DNA of 64,000 nt from positions 1 to 64,000 of the forward strand of contig NW_027479522.1 of NCBI RefSeq assembly GCF_051014685.1, read 5' to 3'. Under the pieces are notes generated by a model that saw only the letters and a program-made list of their open reading frames with translations, had not been told where the DNA came from and searched no databases. Each line of letters begins with the position of its first letter. Positions within the stretch are counted from its first letter, which is position 1. Below are positions 9,741 to 23,610 of this stretch, in pieces. The position numbers and the translations under genes were made by a program. Source of the DNA: Ptiloglossa arizonensis (Eukaryota > Arthropoda > Insecta > Hymenoptera > Colletidae).

Positions 9741-10657
9741 AGAAACTCAAAATTTTCGCAGTTCTGATGCTCGAAACGAATAACTAGAACGGCCTAGGGG
9801 AAAAGTACGCATAGTGTTGTAATCGGGCGAGTTTCTACTTTCAGATGCAACAGAAATTTTGCGGATTGGTCAATCCGTTCGCGAGATATGGCAGTTTGGA
9901 GGTAAGAAACGCTCGAGAAACTCAAAATTTTCGCAGTTCTGATGCTCGACAAGCATAACTAGAACGGCCTAGGGCAAAAGTACGCACACCGTTGTAATCG
10001 GGCGAGTTTCGACCTTCAGATGCAACAGAAATTTTGCGGATTGGTCAATCCGTTCGCGAGATATGGCAGTTCGGAGGTAAGAAACGGTTGAGAAACTCAA
10101 AATTTTCGCAGTTCTGATGCTCGAAACGAATAACTAGAACGGACTATTGGACAAGAACGCATACAGTTGTAATCGGGCGAGTTTCTACTTTCAGATGCAA
10201 CAGAAATTTTGCGGATTGGTCAATCCGTTCGCGAGATATGGCAGTTTGGAGGTAAGAAACGCTTGAGAAACTCAAAATATTCGCAGTTCTGATGCTCGAA
10301 ACGAATAACTAGAAGGGCCTAGGGGAAAAGTACGCATACCGTTGTAATCAGGCGAGTTTCTACTTTCAGATGCAACAGAAATTTTGCGGATTGATCAATC
10401 CGTTCGCGATATGTGGCAGTTTGGAGGTAAGAAACGGTTGAGAAACTCAACATTTTCGCAGTTCTGATGCTCGAAACGAATAACTGGAACGGCCTAGAGG
10501 AAAAGTACACATACCGTTGTAATCGGGCGAGTTTCTACTTTCAGATGCAACAGAAATTTTGCGGATTGGTCAATCCGTTCGCGAGATATGGCAGTTTGGA
10601 TATAAGAAACGGTTGAGAAACTCAAAATGTTCACAGTTCTGATGCCCGAAACGAATA

Positions 10658-12015
10658 ACTAGAACGGCCTAGGGGAAAAGTACGCATACTGTTGTAATCG
10701 GGCCAGTTTCTACTTTCAGATGCAACAGAAGTTTTGCGGATTGGTCAATCCGTTCGCGAGATATGGCAGTTTGGAGGTAAGAAACGGTTGAGAATCTCAA
10801 AATGTTCACAGTTCTGATGCCCGAGACGAATAACTAGAACGGCCTAGGGGAAAAGTAAGCACACCGTTTTAATCGGGCGAGTTTCTACTTTCAGATGCAG
10901 CAGAAATTTTGCGGATTGGTCAATCCGTTCGCGAGATATGGCAGTTTGGATATAAGAAACGGTTGAGAAACTCAAAATGTTCACAGTTCTGATGCCCGAA
11001 ACGAATAACTAGAACGGCCTAGGGGAAAAGTACGCATACCGTTGTAATCGGGCGAGTTTCTACTTTCAGATGCAACAGAAATTTTGAGGATTGGTCAATC
11101 CGTTCGCGAGATATGGCAGTTTGGAGGTAAGAATCGCTTGAGAAACTCAAAATTTTCGCAGTTCTGATGCTTGACAAGCATAACTAGAACGGCCTAGGGG
11201 AAAAGTACGCATACCGTTGTAATCGGGCGAGTTTCTACTTTCAGATGCAACAGAAATTTTGCGGATTGGTCAATCCGTTCGCGAGATGTGGCAGTTTGTA
11301 AGTAAGAAACGCTTGAGAAACTCAAAATATTCGCAGTTCTGATGCTCGAAACGAATAACTAGAAGGGCCTAGGGGAAAAGTACGCATACCGTTGTAATCA
11401 GGCGAGTTTCTACTTTCAGATGCAACAGAAATTTTGCGGATTGATCAATCCGTTCGCGATATGTGGCAGTTTGGAGGTAAGAAACGGTTGAGAAACTCAA
11501 AATTTTCGCAGTTCTGATGCTCGAAACGAATAACTGGAACGGCCTAGAGGAAAAGTACACATACCGTTGTAATCGGGCGAGTTTCTACTTTCAGATGCAA
11601 CAGAAATTTTGCGGATTGGTCAATCCGTTCGCGAGATATGGCAGTTTGGATATAAGAAACGGTTGAGAAACTCAAAATGTTCACAGTTCTGATGCCCGAA
11701 ACGAATAACTAGAACGGCCTAGGGGAAAAGTACGCATACCGTTGTAATCGGGCGAGTTTCTACTTTCAGGTGCAACAGAAATTTTGCGGATTGGTCAATC
11801 CGTTCGCGAGATATGGGAGTTTGGAGGTAAGAAACGCTTGAGAAACTCAAAATTTTCGCAGTTCTGATGCTCGACAAGCATAACTAGAACGGCCTAGGGG
11901 AAAAGTACGCATACCGTTGTAATCGGGCGAGTTTCTACTTTCAGATGCAACAGAAATTTTGCGGATTGGTCAATCCGTTCGCGAGATATGTGAGTTTGCA
12001 GGTAAGAAACGCTTG
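10658..12015 (+). repeat. Second copy of the 13-monomer-offset block
   Basis: Partner of 8383-9740. The AAGTAAGCACACC monomer type that marks it also occurs near 4029 and 15579, giving spacings of 26, 13 and 27 monomers along the territory. Confidence 0.8.
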
Positions 12016-13808
12016 AGAAACTCAAAATATTCGCAGTTCTGCTGCCCGAAACGAATAACAAGAACGGCCTAGGGGAAAAGTACGCATACCGTTGTAATCG
12101 GGCGAGCTTCTACTTTCAGGTGCAACAGAAATTTTGCGGATTGGTCAAACCGTTCGCGAGATATGGGAGTTTGGAGGTAAGAAACGCTTGAGAAACTCAA
12201 AATTTTCGCAGTTCTGATGCTCGACAAGCATAACTAGAACGGCCTAGGGGAAAAGTACGCATACCGTTGTAATCGGGCGAGTTTCTACTTTCAGATGCAA
12301 CAGAAATTTTGCGGATTGGTCAATCCGTTCGCGAGATGTGGCAGTTTGTAAGTAAGAAACGCTTGAGAAACTCAAAATATTCGCAGTTCTGATGCTCGAA
12401 ACGAATAACTAGAACGGCCTAGGGGAAAAGTACGCATACCGTTGTAATCGGGCGAGTTTCTACTTTCAGATGCAACAGAAATTTTGCGGATTGGTCAATC
12501 CGTTCGCGAGATGTGGCAGTTTGTAAGTAAGAAACGCTTGAGAAACTCAAAATATTCGCAGTTCTGATGCTCGAAACGAATAACTAGAACGGCCTAGGGG
12601 AAAAGTACGCATATCGTTGTAATCGGGCGAGTTTCTACTTTCAGATGCAACAGAAATTTTGCGGATTGGTCAATCCGTTCGCGAGATATGGCAGTTTGGA
12701 TGTAAGAAACGGTTGAGAAACTCAAAATTTTCGCAGTTCTGATGCTCGAAACGAATAACTGGAACGGCCTAGAGGAAAAGCACACATACCGTTGCAATCA
12801 GGCGAGTTTCTACTTTCAGATGCAACAGAAATTTTGCGGATTGGTCAATCCGTTCGCGAGATATGGCATTTTGGAGCTAAGAAACGGATGAGAAACTCAA
12901 AATTTTCGCAGTTCTGATGCTCGAAACGAATAACTGGAACGGCCTAGGGGAAACGTACACATACCGTTGTAATCGGGCGAGTTTCTACTTTCAGATGCAA
13001 CAGAAATTTTGGGGATTGGTCAATCCGTTCGCGAGATATGGCAGTTTGGAGGTAAGAATCGCTTGAGAAACTCAAAATTTTCGCAGTTCTGATGCTTGAC
13101 AAGCATAACTAGAACGGCCTAGGGGAAAAGTACGCATACTGTTGTAATCGGGCCAGTTTCTACTTTCAGATGCAGCAGAAGTTTTGCGGATTGGTCAATC
13201 CGTTCGCGAGATGTGGCAGTTTGTAAGTAAGAAACGCTTGAGAAACTCAAAATATTCGCAGTTCTGATGCTCGAAACGAATAACTAGAAGGGCCTAGGGG
13301 AAAAGTACGCATACCGTTGTAATCAGGCGAGTTTCTACTTTCAGATGCAACAGAAATTTTGCGGATTGATCAATCCGTTCGCGATATGTGGCAGTTTGGA
13401 GGTAAGAAACGGTTGAGAAACTCAAAATTTTCGCAGTTCTGATGCTCGAAACGAATAACTGGAACGGCCTAGAGGAAAAGTACACATACCGTTGTAATCG
13501 GGCGAGTTTCTACTTTCAGATGCAACAGAAATTTTGCGGATTGGTCAATCCGTTCGCGAGGTGTGGCAGTTTGTAAGTAAGAAACGCTTGAGAAACTCAA
13601 AATATTCGCAGTTCTGATGCTCGAAACGAATAACTAGACCGGCCTAGGGGAAAAGTACGCATACCGTAGTAATCGGGCGAGTTTCTACTTTCAGATGCAA
13701 CAGAAATTTTGCGGATTGGTCAATCCGTTCGCGAGATATGGCAGTTTGGAGGTAAGAAACGGTTGAGAAACTCAAAATGTTCACAGTTCTGATGCCCGAA
13801 ACGAATAA
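11890..13808 (+). repeat. Second copy of the 11-monomer block
   Basis: Partner of 5590-7508. The copies part at about 7508/13808, where this one reads AATAACTAGAAC followed by AAACGTACG instead of AATAACAAGAAC followed by AAATGTACG. Confidence 0.8.
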
Positions 13809-14164
13809 CTAGAACGGCCTAGGGGAAACGTACGCATACCGTTGTAATCGGGCGAGTTTCTACTTTCAGATGCAACAGAAATTTTGCGGATTGGTCAATC
13901 CGTTCGCGAGATATGGCAGTTTGGAGGTAAGAAACGGTTGAGAAACTCAAAATGTTCACAGTTCTGATGCCCGAAACGAATAACTAGAACGGCCTAGGGG
14001 AAAAGTACGCATACCGTTGTAATCGGGCGAGTTTCTACTTTCAGGTGCAACAGAAATTTTGCGGATTGGTCAATCCGTTCGCGAGATATGGGAGTTTGGA
14101 GGTAAGAAACGCTTGAGAAACTCAAAATTTTCGCAGTTCTGATGCTCGACAAGCATAACTAGAA

Positions 14165-15485
14165 CGGCCTAGGGGAAAAGTACGCATACCGTTGTAATCG
14201 GGCGAGTTTCTACTTTCAGATGCAACAGAAATTTTGCGGATTGGTCAATCCGTTCGCGAGATATGTGAGTTTGCAGGTAAGAAACGCTTGAGAAACTCAA
14301 AATATTCGCAGTTCTGCTGCCCGAAACGAATAACAAGAACGGCCTAGGGGAAAAGTACGCATACCGTTGTAATCGGGCGAGTTTCTACTTTCAGGTGCAA
14401 CAGAAATTTTGCGGATTGGTCAATCCGTTCGCGAGATATGGGAGTTTGGAGGTAAGAAACGCTTGAGAAACTCAAAATTTTCGCAGTTCTGATGCTCGAC
14501 AAGCATAACTAGAACGGCCTAGGGGAAAAGTACGCATACCGTTGTAATCGGGCGAGTTTCTACTTTCAGATGCAACAGAAATTTTGCGGATTGGTCAATC
14601 CGTTCGCGAGATGTGGCAGTTTGTAAGTAAGAAACGCTTGAGAAACTCAAAATATTCGCAGTTCTGATGCTCGAAACGAATAACTAGAACGGCCTAGGGG
14701 AAAAGTACGCATACCGTTGTAATCGGGCGAGTTTCTACTTTCAGATGCAACAGAAATTTTGCGGATTGGTCAATCCGTTCGCGAGATGTGGCAGTTTGTA
14801 AGTAAGAAACGCTTGAGAAACTCAAAATATTCGCAGTTCTGATGCTCGAAACGAATAACTAGAACGGCCTAGGGGAAAAGTACGCATACCGTTGTAATCG
14901 GGCGAGTTTCTACTTTCAGATGCAACAGAAATTTTGCGGATTGGTCAATCCGTTCGCGAGATATGGCAGTTTGGATGTAAGAAACGGTTGAGAAACTCAA
15001 AATTTTCGCAGTTCTGATGCTCGAAACGAATAACTGGAACGGCCTAGAGGAAAAGCACACATACCGTTGCAATCAGGCGAGTTTCTACTTTCAGATGCAA
15101 CAGAAATTTTGCGGATTGGTCAATCCGTTCGCGAGATATGGCATTTTGGAGCTAAGAAACGGATGAGAAACTCAAAGTTTTCGCAGTTCTGATGCTCGAA
15201 ACGAATAACTGGAACGGCCTAGGGGAAACGTACACATACCGTTGTAATCGGGCGAGTTTCTACTTTCAGATGCAACAGAAATTTTGAGGATTGGTCAATC
15301 CGTTCGCGAGATATGGCAGTTTGGAGGTAAGAATCGCTTGAGAAACTCAAAATTTTCGCAGTTCTGATGCTTGACAAGCATAACTAGAACGGCCTAGGGG
15401 AAAAGTACGCATACTGTTGTAATCGGGCCAGTTTCTACTTTCAGATGCAGCAGAAGTTTTGCGGATTGGTCAATCCGTTCGCGAG
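14165..15485 (+). repeat. Third, shorter copy of the 11-monomer block
   Basis: Follows 11890 onward at 13 monomers. It diverges near 15490, where GATATGGCTGTTTGG replaces the GATGTGGCAGTTTG of the other copies. Confidence 0.75.
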
Positions 15486-16682
15486 ATATGGCTGTTTGGA
15501 GGTAAGAAACGGTTGAGAATCTCAAAATGTTCACAGTTCTGATGCCCGAGACGAATAACTAGAACGGCCTAGGGGAAAAGTAAGCACACCGTTTTAATCG
15601 GGCGAGTTTCTACTTTCAGATGCAGCAGAAATTTTGCGGATTGGTCAATCCGTTCGCGAGATATGGCAGTTTGGATATAAGAAACGGTTGAGAAACTCAA
15701 AATGTTCACAGTTCTGATGCCCGAAACGAATAACTCGAACGGCCTAGGGGAAAAGTACGCATACCGTTGTAATCGGGCGAGTTTCTACTTTCAGATGCAA
15801 CAGAAATTTTGAGGATTGCTCAATCCGTTCGCGAGATATGGCAGTTTGGAGGTAAGAGTCGCTTGAGAAACTCAAAATTTTCGCAGTTCTGAAGCTTGAC
15901 AAGCATAACTAGAACGGCCTAGGGGAAAAGTACGCATACCGTTGTAATCGGGCGAGTTTCTACTTTCAGATGCAACAGAAATTTTGCGGATTGGTCAATC
16001 CGTTCGCGAGGTGTGGCATTTTGGGGGTAAGAAACGGATGAGAAACTCAAAATTTTCGCAGTTCTGATGCTCGAAACGAATAACTGGTACGGCCTAGGGG
16101 AAAAGTACGCATACCGTTGTAATCGGGCGAGTTTCTACTTTCAGATGCAACAGAAATTTTGCGGATTGGTCAATCCGTTCGCGAGATGTGGCAGTTTGTA
16201 AGTAAGAAACGCTTGAGAAACTCAAAATATTCGCAGTTCTGATGCTCGAAACGAATAACTAGAAGGGCCTAGGGGAAAAGTACGCATACCGTTGTAATCA
16301 GGCGAGTTTCTACTTTCAGATGCAACAGAAATTTTGCGGATTGATCAATCCGTTCGCGATATGTGGCAGTTTGGAGGTAAGAAACGGTTGAGAAACTCAA
16401 AATTTTCGCAGTTCTGATGCTCGAAACGAATAACTGGAACGGCCTAGAGGAAAAGTACACATACCGTTGTAATCGGGCGAGTTTCTACTTTCAGATGCAA
16501 CAGAAATTTTGCGGATTGGTCAATCCGTTCGCGAGGTGTGGCAGTTTGTAAGTAAGAAACGCTTGAGAAACTCAAAATATTCGCAGTTCTGATGCTCGAA
16601 ACGAATAACTAGACCGGCCTAGGGGAAAAGTACGCATACCGTAGTAATCGGGCGAGTTTCTACTTTCAGATGCAACAGAAAT

Positions 16683-19532
16683 TTTGCGGATTGGTCAATC
16701 CGTTCGCGAGATATGGCAGTTTGGAGGTAAGAAACGGTTGAGAAACTCAAAATGTTCACAGTTCTGATGCCCGAAACGAATAACTAGAACGGCCTAGGGG
16801 AAACGTACGCATACCGTTGTAATCGGGCGAGTTTCTACTTTCAGATGCAACAGAAATTTTGCGGATTGGTCAATCCGTTCGCGAGATATGGCAGTTTGGA
16901 GGTAAGAAACGGTTGAGAAAATCAAAATGTTCACAGTTCTGATGCCCGAAACGAATAACTAGAACGGCCTAGGGGAAAAGTACGCATACCGTTGTAATCG
17001 GGCGAGTTTCTACTTTAAGGTGCAACAGAAATTTTGCGGATTGGTCAATCCGTTCGCGAGATATGGGAGTTTGGAGGTAAGAAACGCTTGAGAAACTCAA
17101 AATTTTCGCAGTTCTGATGCTCGACAAGCATAACTAGAACGGCCTAGGGGAAAAGTACGCATACCGTTGTAATCGGGCGAGTTTCTACTTTCAGATGCAA
17201 CAGAAATTTTGCGGATTGGTCAATCCGTTCGCGAGATATGTGAGTTTGCAGGTAAGAAACGCTTGAGAAACTCAAAATATTCGCAGTTCTGATGCTCGAA
17301 ACGAATAACTAGAAGGGCCTAGGGGAAAAGTACGCATACCGTTGCAATCGGGCGAGTTTCTACTTTCAGATGCAACAGAAATTTTGCGGATTGGTCAATC
17401 CGTTCGCGAGATATGTGAGTTTGCAGGTAAGAAACGCTTGAGAAACTCAAAATATTCGCAGTTCTGCTGCCCGAAACGAATAACAAGAACGGCCTAGGGG
17501 AAAAGTACGCATACCGTTGTAATCGGGCGAGTTTCTACTTTCAGATGCAACAGAAATATTGCGGATTGGTCAATCCGTTCGCGAGATATGGCAGTTTGGA
17601 TGTAAGAAACGGTTGAGAAACTCAAAATTTTCGCAGTTCTGATGCTCTAAACGAATAACTAGAACGGCCTAGGGGAAAAGTACGCATACCGTTGTAATCG
17701 GGCGAGTTTCTACTTTCAGATGCAACAGAAATTTTGCGGATTGGTCAATCCGTTCGCGAGGTGTGGCAGTTTGTAAGTAAGAAACGCTTGAGAAACTCAA
17801 AATATTCGCAGTTCTGATGCTCGAAACGAATAACTAGACCGGCCTAGGGGAAAAGTACGCATACCGTAGTAATCGGGCGAGTTTCTACTTTCAGATGCAA
17901 CAGAAATTTTGCGGATTGGTCAATCCGTTCGCGAGATATGGCAGTTTGGAGGTAAGAAACGGTTGAGAAACTCAAAATGTTCACAGTTCTGATGCCCGAA
18001 ACGAATAACTAGAACGGCCTAGGGGAAACGTACGCATACCGTTGTAATCGGGCGAGTTTCTACTTTCAGATGCAACAGAAATTTTGCGGATTGGTCAATC
18101 CGTTCGCGAGATATGGCAGTTTGGAGGTAAGAAACGGTTGAGAAACTCAAAATGTTCACAGTTCTGATGCCCGAAACGAATAACTAGAACGGCCTAGGGG
18201 AAAAGTACGCATACCGTTGTAATCGGGCGAGTTTCTACTTTCAGGTGCAACAGAAATTTTGCGGATTGGTCAATCCGTTCGCGAGATATGGGAGTTTGGA
18301 GGTAAGAAACGCTTGAGAAACTCAAAATTTTCGCAGTTCTGATGCTCGACAAGCATAACTAGAACGGCCTAGGGGAAAAGTACGCATACCGTTGTAATCG
18401 GGCGAGTTTCTACTTTCAGATGCAACAGAAATTTTGCGGAGTGGTCAATCCGTTCGCGAGATGTGGCAGTTTGTAAGTAAGAAACGCTTGAGAAACTCAA
18501 AATATTCGCAGTTCTGATGCTCGAAACGAATAACTAGAACGGCCTAGGGGAAAAGTACGCATACCGTTGTAATCGGGCGAGTTTCTACTTTCAGATGCAA
18601 CAGAAATTTTGCGGATTGGTCAATCCGTTCGCGAGATATGGCAGTTTGGAGGTAAGAAACGGTTGAGAAACTCAAAATGTTCACAGTTCTGATGCCCGAA
18701 ACGAATAACAAGAACGGCCTAGGGGAAATGTACGCATACCATTGTAATCGGGCGAGTTTCTACTTTCAGATGCAACAGAAATTTTGCGGATTGGTCAATC
18801 CGTTCGCGAGACATGGCAGATTGGAGGTAAGATACGCTTGAGAAACTCAAAATTTTCGCAGTTCTGATGCTCGAAACGAATAACTTGAACGGCCTAGGGG
18901 GAAAGTACGCATTCCGTTCTAATCGGGCGAGTTTCTACTTTCAGATGCAACAGAAATTTTGCGGATTGGTCTACCCGTTCGCGAGATATTACAGTTTGGA
19001 GGTAAGAAACGCTTGAGAAACTCAAAAGTTTCGCAGTTCTGATGCTCGAGACGAATAACTAGAACGACCTAGGGGAAAAGTACGCATACCGTTGTAATCG
19101 GGCGGGTTTCTACTTTCAGATGCAACAGAAATTTTGCGGATTGGTCAATCCGTTCGCGAGATATGGCAGTTTGGATGTAAGAAACGGTTGAGAAACTCAA
19201 AATTTTCGCAGTTCTGATGCTCGAAACGAATAACTGGAACGGCCTAGAGGAAAAGCACACATACCGTTGCAATCAGGCGAGTTTCTACTTTCAGATGCAA
19301 CAGAAATTTTGCCGATTGGTCAATCCGTTCGCGAGATATGGCATTTTGGAGGTAAGAAACGGATGAGAAACTCAAAATTTTCGCAGTTCTGATGCTCGAA
19401 ACGAATAACTGGAACGGCCTAGGGGAAACGTACACATACCGTTGTAATCGGGCGAGTTTCTACTTTCAGATGCAACAGAAATTTTGAGGATTGGTCAATC
19501 CGTTCGCGAGATATGGCAGTTTGGAGGTAAGA
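16683..19532 (+). repeat. Second copy of the 2.8-kb territory-A block
   Basis: Partner of 1116-3957. It lacks that copy's small deletions, so its monomers are full length. A unique change is GCGGAGTGG near 18437. Its last 0.83 kb (18695-19532) also matches 7500-8332, so that end is present three times in the window. Confidence 0.8.
18912..18928 (+). other. CENP-B-box-like match (8 of 9), third copy
   Basis: Third occurrence of the TTCCGTTCTAATCGGGC form, inside the long block shared with 1116-3957 at an offset of about 15.57 kb. Confidence 0.4.
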
Positions 19533-20886
19533 ATCGCTTGAGAAACTCAAAATTTTCGCAGTTCTGATGCTTGACAAGCATAACTAGAACGGCCTAGGGG
19601 AAAAGTACGCATACCGTTGTAATCGGGCGAGTTTCTACTTTCAGATGCAACAGAAATTTTGCGGATTGGTCAATCCGTTCGCGAGGTGTGGCAGTTTGTA
19701 AGTAAGAAACGCTTGAGAAACTCAAAATATTCGCAGTTCTGATGCTCGAAACGAATAACTGGAACGGCCTAGAGGAAAAGCACACATACCGTTGCAAGCA
19801 GGCGAGTTTCTACTTTCAGATGCAACAGAAATTTTGCGGATTGGTCAATCCGTTCGCGAGATATGGCATTTTGGGGGTAAGAAACGGATGAGAAACTCAA
19901 AATTTTCGCAGTTCTGATGCTCGAAACGAATAACTGGAACGGCCTAGGGGAAACGTATACATACCGTTGTAATCGGGCGAGTTTCTACTTTCAGATGCAA
20001 CAGAAATTTTGCGGATTGGTCAATCCGTTCGCGAGATGTGGCAGTTTGTAAGTAAGAAACGCTTGAGAAACTCAAAATATTCGCAGTTCTGATGCTCGAA
20101 ACGAATAACTAGAAGGGCCTAGGGGAAAAGTACGCAAACCGTTGTAATCGGGCGAGTTTCTACTTTCAGATGCAACAGAAATTTTGAGGATTGGTCAATC
20201 CGTTCGCGAGATATGGCAGTTTGGAAGTAAGAATCGCTTGAGAAATTCAAAATTTTCGCAGTTCTGATGCTTGACAAGCATAACTAGAACGGCCTAGGGG
20301 AAAAGTACGCATACCGTTGTAATCGGGCGAGTTTCTACTTTCAGATGCAACAGAAATTTTGCGGATTGGTCAATCCGTTCGCGAGGTGTGGCAGTTTGTA
20401 AGTAAGAAACGCTTGAGAAACTCAAAATATTCGCAGTTCTGATGCTCGAAACGAATAACTAGACCGGCCTAGGGCAAAAGTACGCATACCGTAGAAATCG
20501 GGCGAGTTTCTACTTTCAGATGCAACAGAAATTTTGCGGATTGGTCAATCCGTTCGCGAGATATGGCAGTTTGGAGGTAAGAAACGGTTGAGAATCTCAA
20601 AATGTTCACAGTTCTGATGCCCGAGACGAATAACTAGAACGGCCTAGGGGAAAAGTACGCACACCGTTTTAATCGGGCGAGTTTCTACTTTCAGATGCAA
20701 CAGAAATTTTGCGGAATGGTCAATCCGTTCGCGAGATATGGCAGTATGGATGTAAGAAACGGTTGAGAAACTCAAAATGTTCACAGTTCTGATGCCCGAA
20801 ACGAATAACTAGAACGGCCTAGGGGAAAAGTACGCATACCGTTGTAATCGGGCGAGTTTCTACTTTCAGATGCAACAGAAATTTTG

Positions 20887-20902
20887 CGGATTGATCAATC
20901 CG
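20887..20902. repeat. Perfect 16-bp palindrome, independent context
   Basis: The same CGGATTGATCAATCCG palindrome appears here in a monomer that keeps AATCGGGCG, so it is not the linked territory-A type. Further isolated cases are at 39312-39327 and 52960-52975. Confidence 0.85.
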
Positions 20903-22560
20903 TTCGCGAGATATGGCAGTTTGGATGTAAGAAACGCTTGAGAAACTCAAAATGTTCACAGTTCTGATGCTCGAAACGAATAACTAGAACGGCCTAGGGG
21001 AAAAGTACGCATACCGTTGTAATCGGGCGGGTTTCTACTTTCAGATGCAACAGAAATTTTGCGGATTGGTCAATCCGTTCGCGAGATATGGCAGTTTGGA
21101 TGTAAGAAACGGTTGAGAAACTCAAAATTTTCGCAGTTCTGATGCTCGAAACGAATAACTGGAACGGCCTAGAGGAAAAGCATACATACCGTTGCAATCG
21201 GGCGAGTTTCTACTTTCAGATGCAACAGAAATTTTGCGGATTGGTCAAGCCGTTCGCGAGATATGGCAGTTTGGAGGTAAGAAACGCTTGAGAAACTCAA
21301 AATTTTCGCAGTTCTGATGCTCGACAAGCATAACTAGAACGGCCTAGGGGAGAAGTACGCATACCGTTGTAATCGGGCGGGTTTCTACTTTCAGATGCTA
21401 CAGAAATTTTGCGGAATGGTCAATCAGTTCGCGAGATATGGCAGTTTGGAGATAAGAAACGCTTGAGAAACACAAAATTTTCGCATTTCTGATGCTCGAA
21501 ACGAATAACTAGAACGGCCTAGCGGAAAAGTACGCATACCGTTGTAATCGGGCGAGCTTCTACTTTCACATGCAACAGAAATTTTGCGGATTGGTCAATC
21601 CGTTCGCGAGATATGGCAGTTTGGATGTAAGAAACGCTTGAGAATCTCAAAATGTTCACAGTTCTGATGCCCGAGACGAATAACTAGAGCGGCCTAGGGG
21701 AAAAGTACGCACACCGTTTTAATCGGGCGAGTTTCTACTTTCAGATGCAACAGAAATTTTGCGGATTGGTCAATCCGTTCGCGAGATATGGCAGTTTGGA
21801 GGTAAGAAACGGTTGAGAATCTCAAAATGTTCACAGTTCTGATGCCCGAAACGAATAACTAGAACGGCCTAGCGGAAAAGTACGCATACCGTTGTAATCG
21901 GGCGAGCTTCTACTTTCAGATGCAACAGAAATTTTGCGGATTGGTCAATCCGTTCGCGAGATATGGCAGTTTGGATGTAAGAAACGCTTGAGAATCTCAA
22001 AATGTTCACAGTTCTGATGCCCGAGACGAATAACTAGAGCGGCCTAGGGGAAAAGTACGCACACCGTTGTAATCGGGCGAGCTTCTACTTTCAGATGCAA
22101 CAGAAATTTTGCGGATTGGTCAATCCGTTCGCGAGATATGGCAGTTTGGAGGTAAGAAGCGCTTGAGAAACACAAAATTTTCGCAGTTCTGATGCTCGAG
22201 ACGAATAACTAGAACGGCCTAGGGGAAAAGTACGCATACCGTTGTAATCGGGCGGGTTTCTACTTTCAGATGCAACAGAAATTTTGCGGATTGGTCAATC
22301 AGTTCGCGAGATATGGCAGTTTGGAGATAAGAAACGCTTGAGAAACTCAAAATTTTCGCAGTGCTGATGCTCGACACGAATAACCAGAACGGCCTACAGG
22401 AAAAGTACGCATACCGTTGTAATCGGGCGGGTTTCTGCTTTCAGATGCAACAGAAATTTTGCGGATTGGTCAATCAGTTCGCGAGATATGGCAGTTTGGA
22501 GATAAGAAACGCTTGAGAAACTCAAAATTTTCGCATTTCTGATGCTCGAAACGAATAACT

Positions 22561-23610
22561 AGAACGGCCTAGCGGAAAAGTACGCATACCGTTGTAATCG
22601 GGCGAGCTTCTACTTTCAGATGCAACAGAAATTTTGCGGATTGGTCAATCCGTTCGCGAGATATGGCAGTTTGGATGTAAGAAACGCTTGAGAATCTCAA
22701 AATGTTCACAGTTCTGATGCCCGAGACGAATAACTAGAGCGGCCTAGGGGAAAAGTACGCACACCGTTTTAATCGGGCGAGTTTCTACTTTCAGATGCAA
22801 CAGAAATTTTGCGGATTGGTCAATCCGTTCGCGAGATATGGCAGTTTGGAGGTAAGAAACGGTTGAGAATCTCAAAATGTTCACAGTTCTGATGCCCGAG
22901 ACGAATAACTAGAACGGCCTAGGGGAAAAGTACGCACACCGTTTTAATCGGGCGAGTTTCTACTTTCAGATGTAACAGAAATTTTGCGGATTGGTCAATC
23001 CTTTCAAGAGATATGGCAGTTTGGAGGTAAGAAACGCTTGAGCAACTCAAAATTTTCGCAGTTCTGATGCTCGACAAGCATAACTAGAACGGCCTAGGGG
23101 AAAGGTACGCATACCGTTGTAATCGGGCGAGTTTCTACTTTCAGATGAAACAGAAATTTTGCGGATTTGTCAATCCGTTCGCGAGATATGGCAGTTTGGA
23201 GGTAAGAAACGCTTGAGAAACTCAAAATTTTCGCAGTGCTGATGCTCGAAACGAATAACCAGAACGGCCTACAGGAAAAGTACGCATACCGTTGTAATCG
23301 GGCGGGTTTCTGCTTTCAGATGCAACAGAAATTTTGCGGATTGGTCAATCCGTTCGCGAGATATGGCAGTATGGAAGAAAGAAACGCTTGAGAAACTCAA
23401 AATGTTCACAGTTCTGATGCCCGAGACGAATAACTAGAGCGGCCTAGGGGAAAAGTACGCACACCGTTGTAATCGGGCGAGCTTCTACTTTCAGATGCAA
23501 CAGAAATTTTGCGGATTGGTCAATCCGTTCGCGAGATATGGCAGTTTGGAGGTAAGAAGCGCTTGAGAAACACAAAATTTTCGCAGTTCTGATGCTCGAG
23601 ACGAATAACT
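22561..23610 (+). repeat. Six-monomer higher-order unit, copy 1 (1050 bp)
   Basis: Six distinguishable monomers in order: CCTAGCGG/GAGCTTC type; TAGAGCGG/CACACCGTTTT type; CACACCGTTTT with GATGTAACAG and CCTTTCAAGAG; AAAGGTACG with GATGAAACAG; CCTACAGG with GGGTTTCTGC and ATGGAAGAAAG; and TAGAGCGG/CACACCGTTGT with GAGCTTC and AGAAGCGC. The same order follows at 23611. Confidence 0.85.

Larger units (their letters stand above)
1..20640 (+). repeat. Satellite territory A (patchwork of re-used blocks)
   Basis: Monomers here mix a few linked variant types: GATGTGGCAGTTTGTAAG followed by AAAATATTCG; AAAATGTTCACAG followed by GATGCCCGAAAC; GGCCTAGAGGAAAAG with CACACATACC; and a type with AATCAGGCG plus GATTGATCAATCC. 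The last recurs in monomers beginning near 176, 4550, 7000, 9100, 10325, 11375, 13300 and 16275. The spacings are whole-monomer multiples (25, 14, 12, 7, 6, 11 and 17), so the territory is an irregular mosaic and not one regular higher-order repeat. The right border is a gradual change of variant types around 20.6 kb. Confidence 0.8.
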
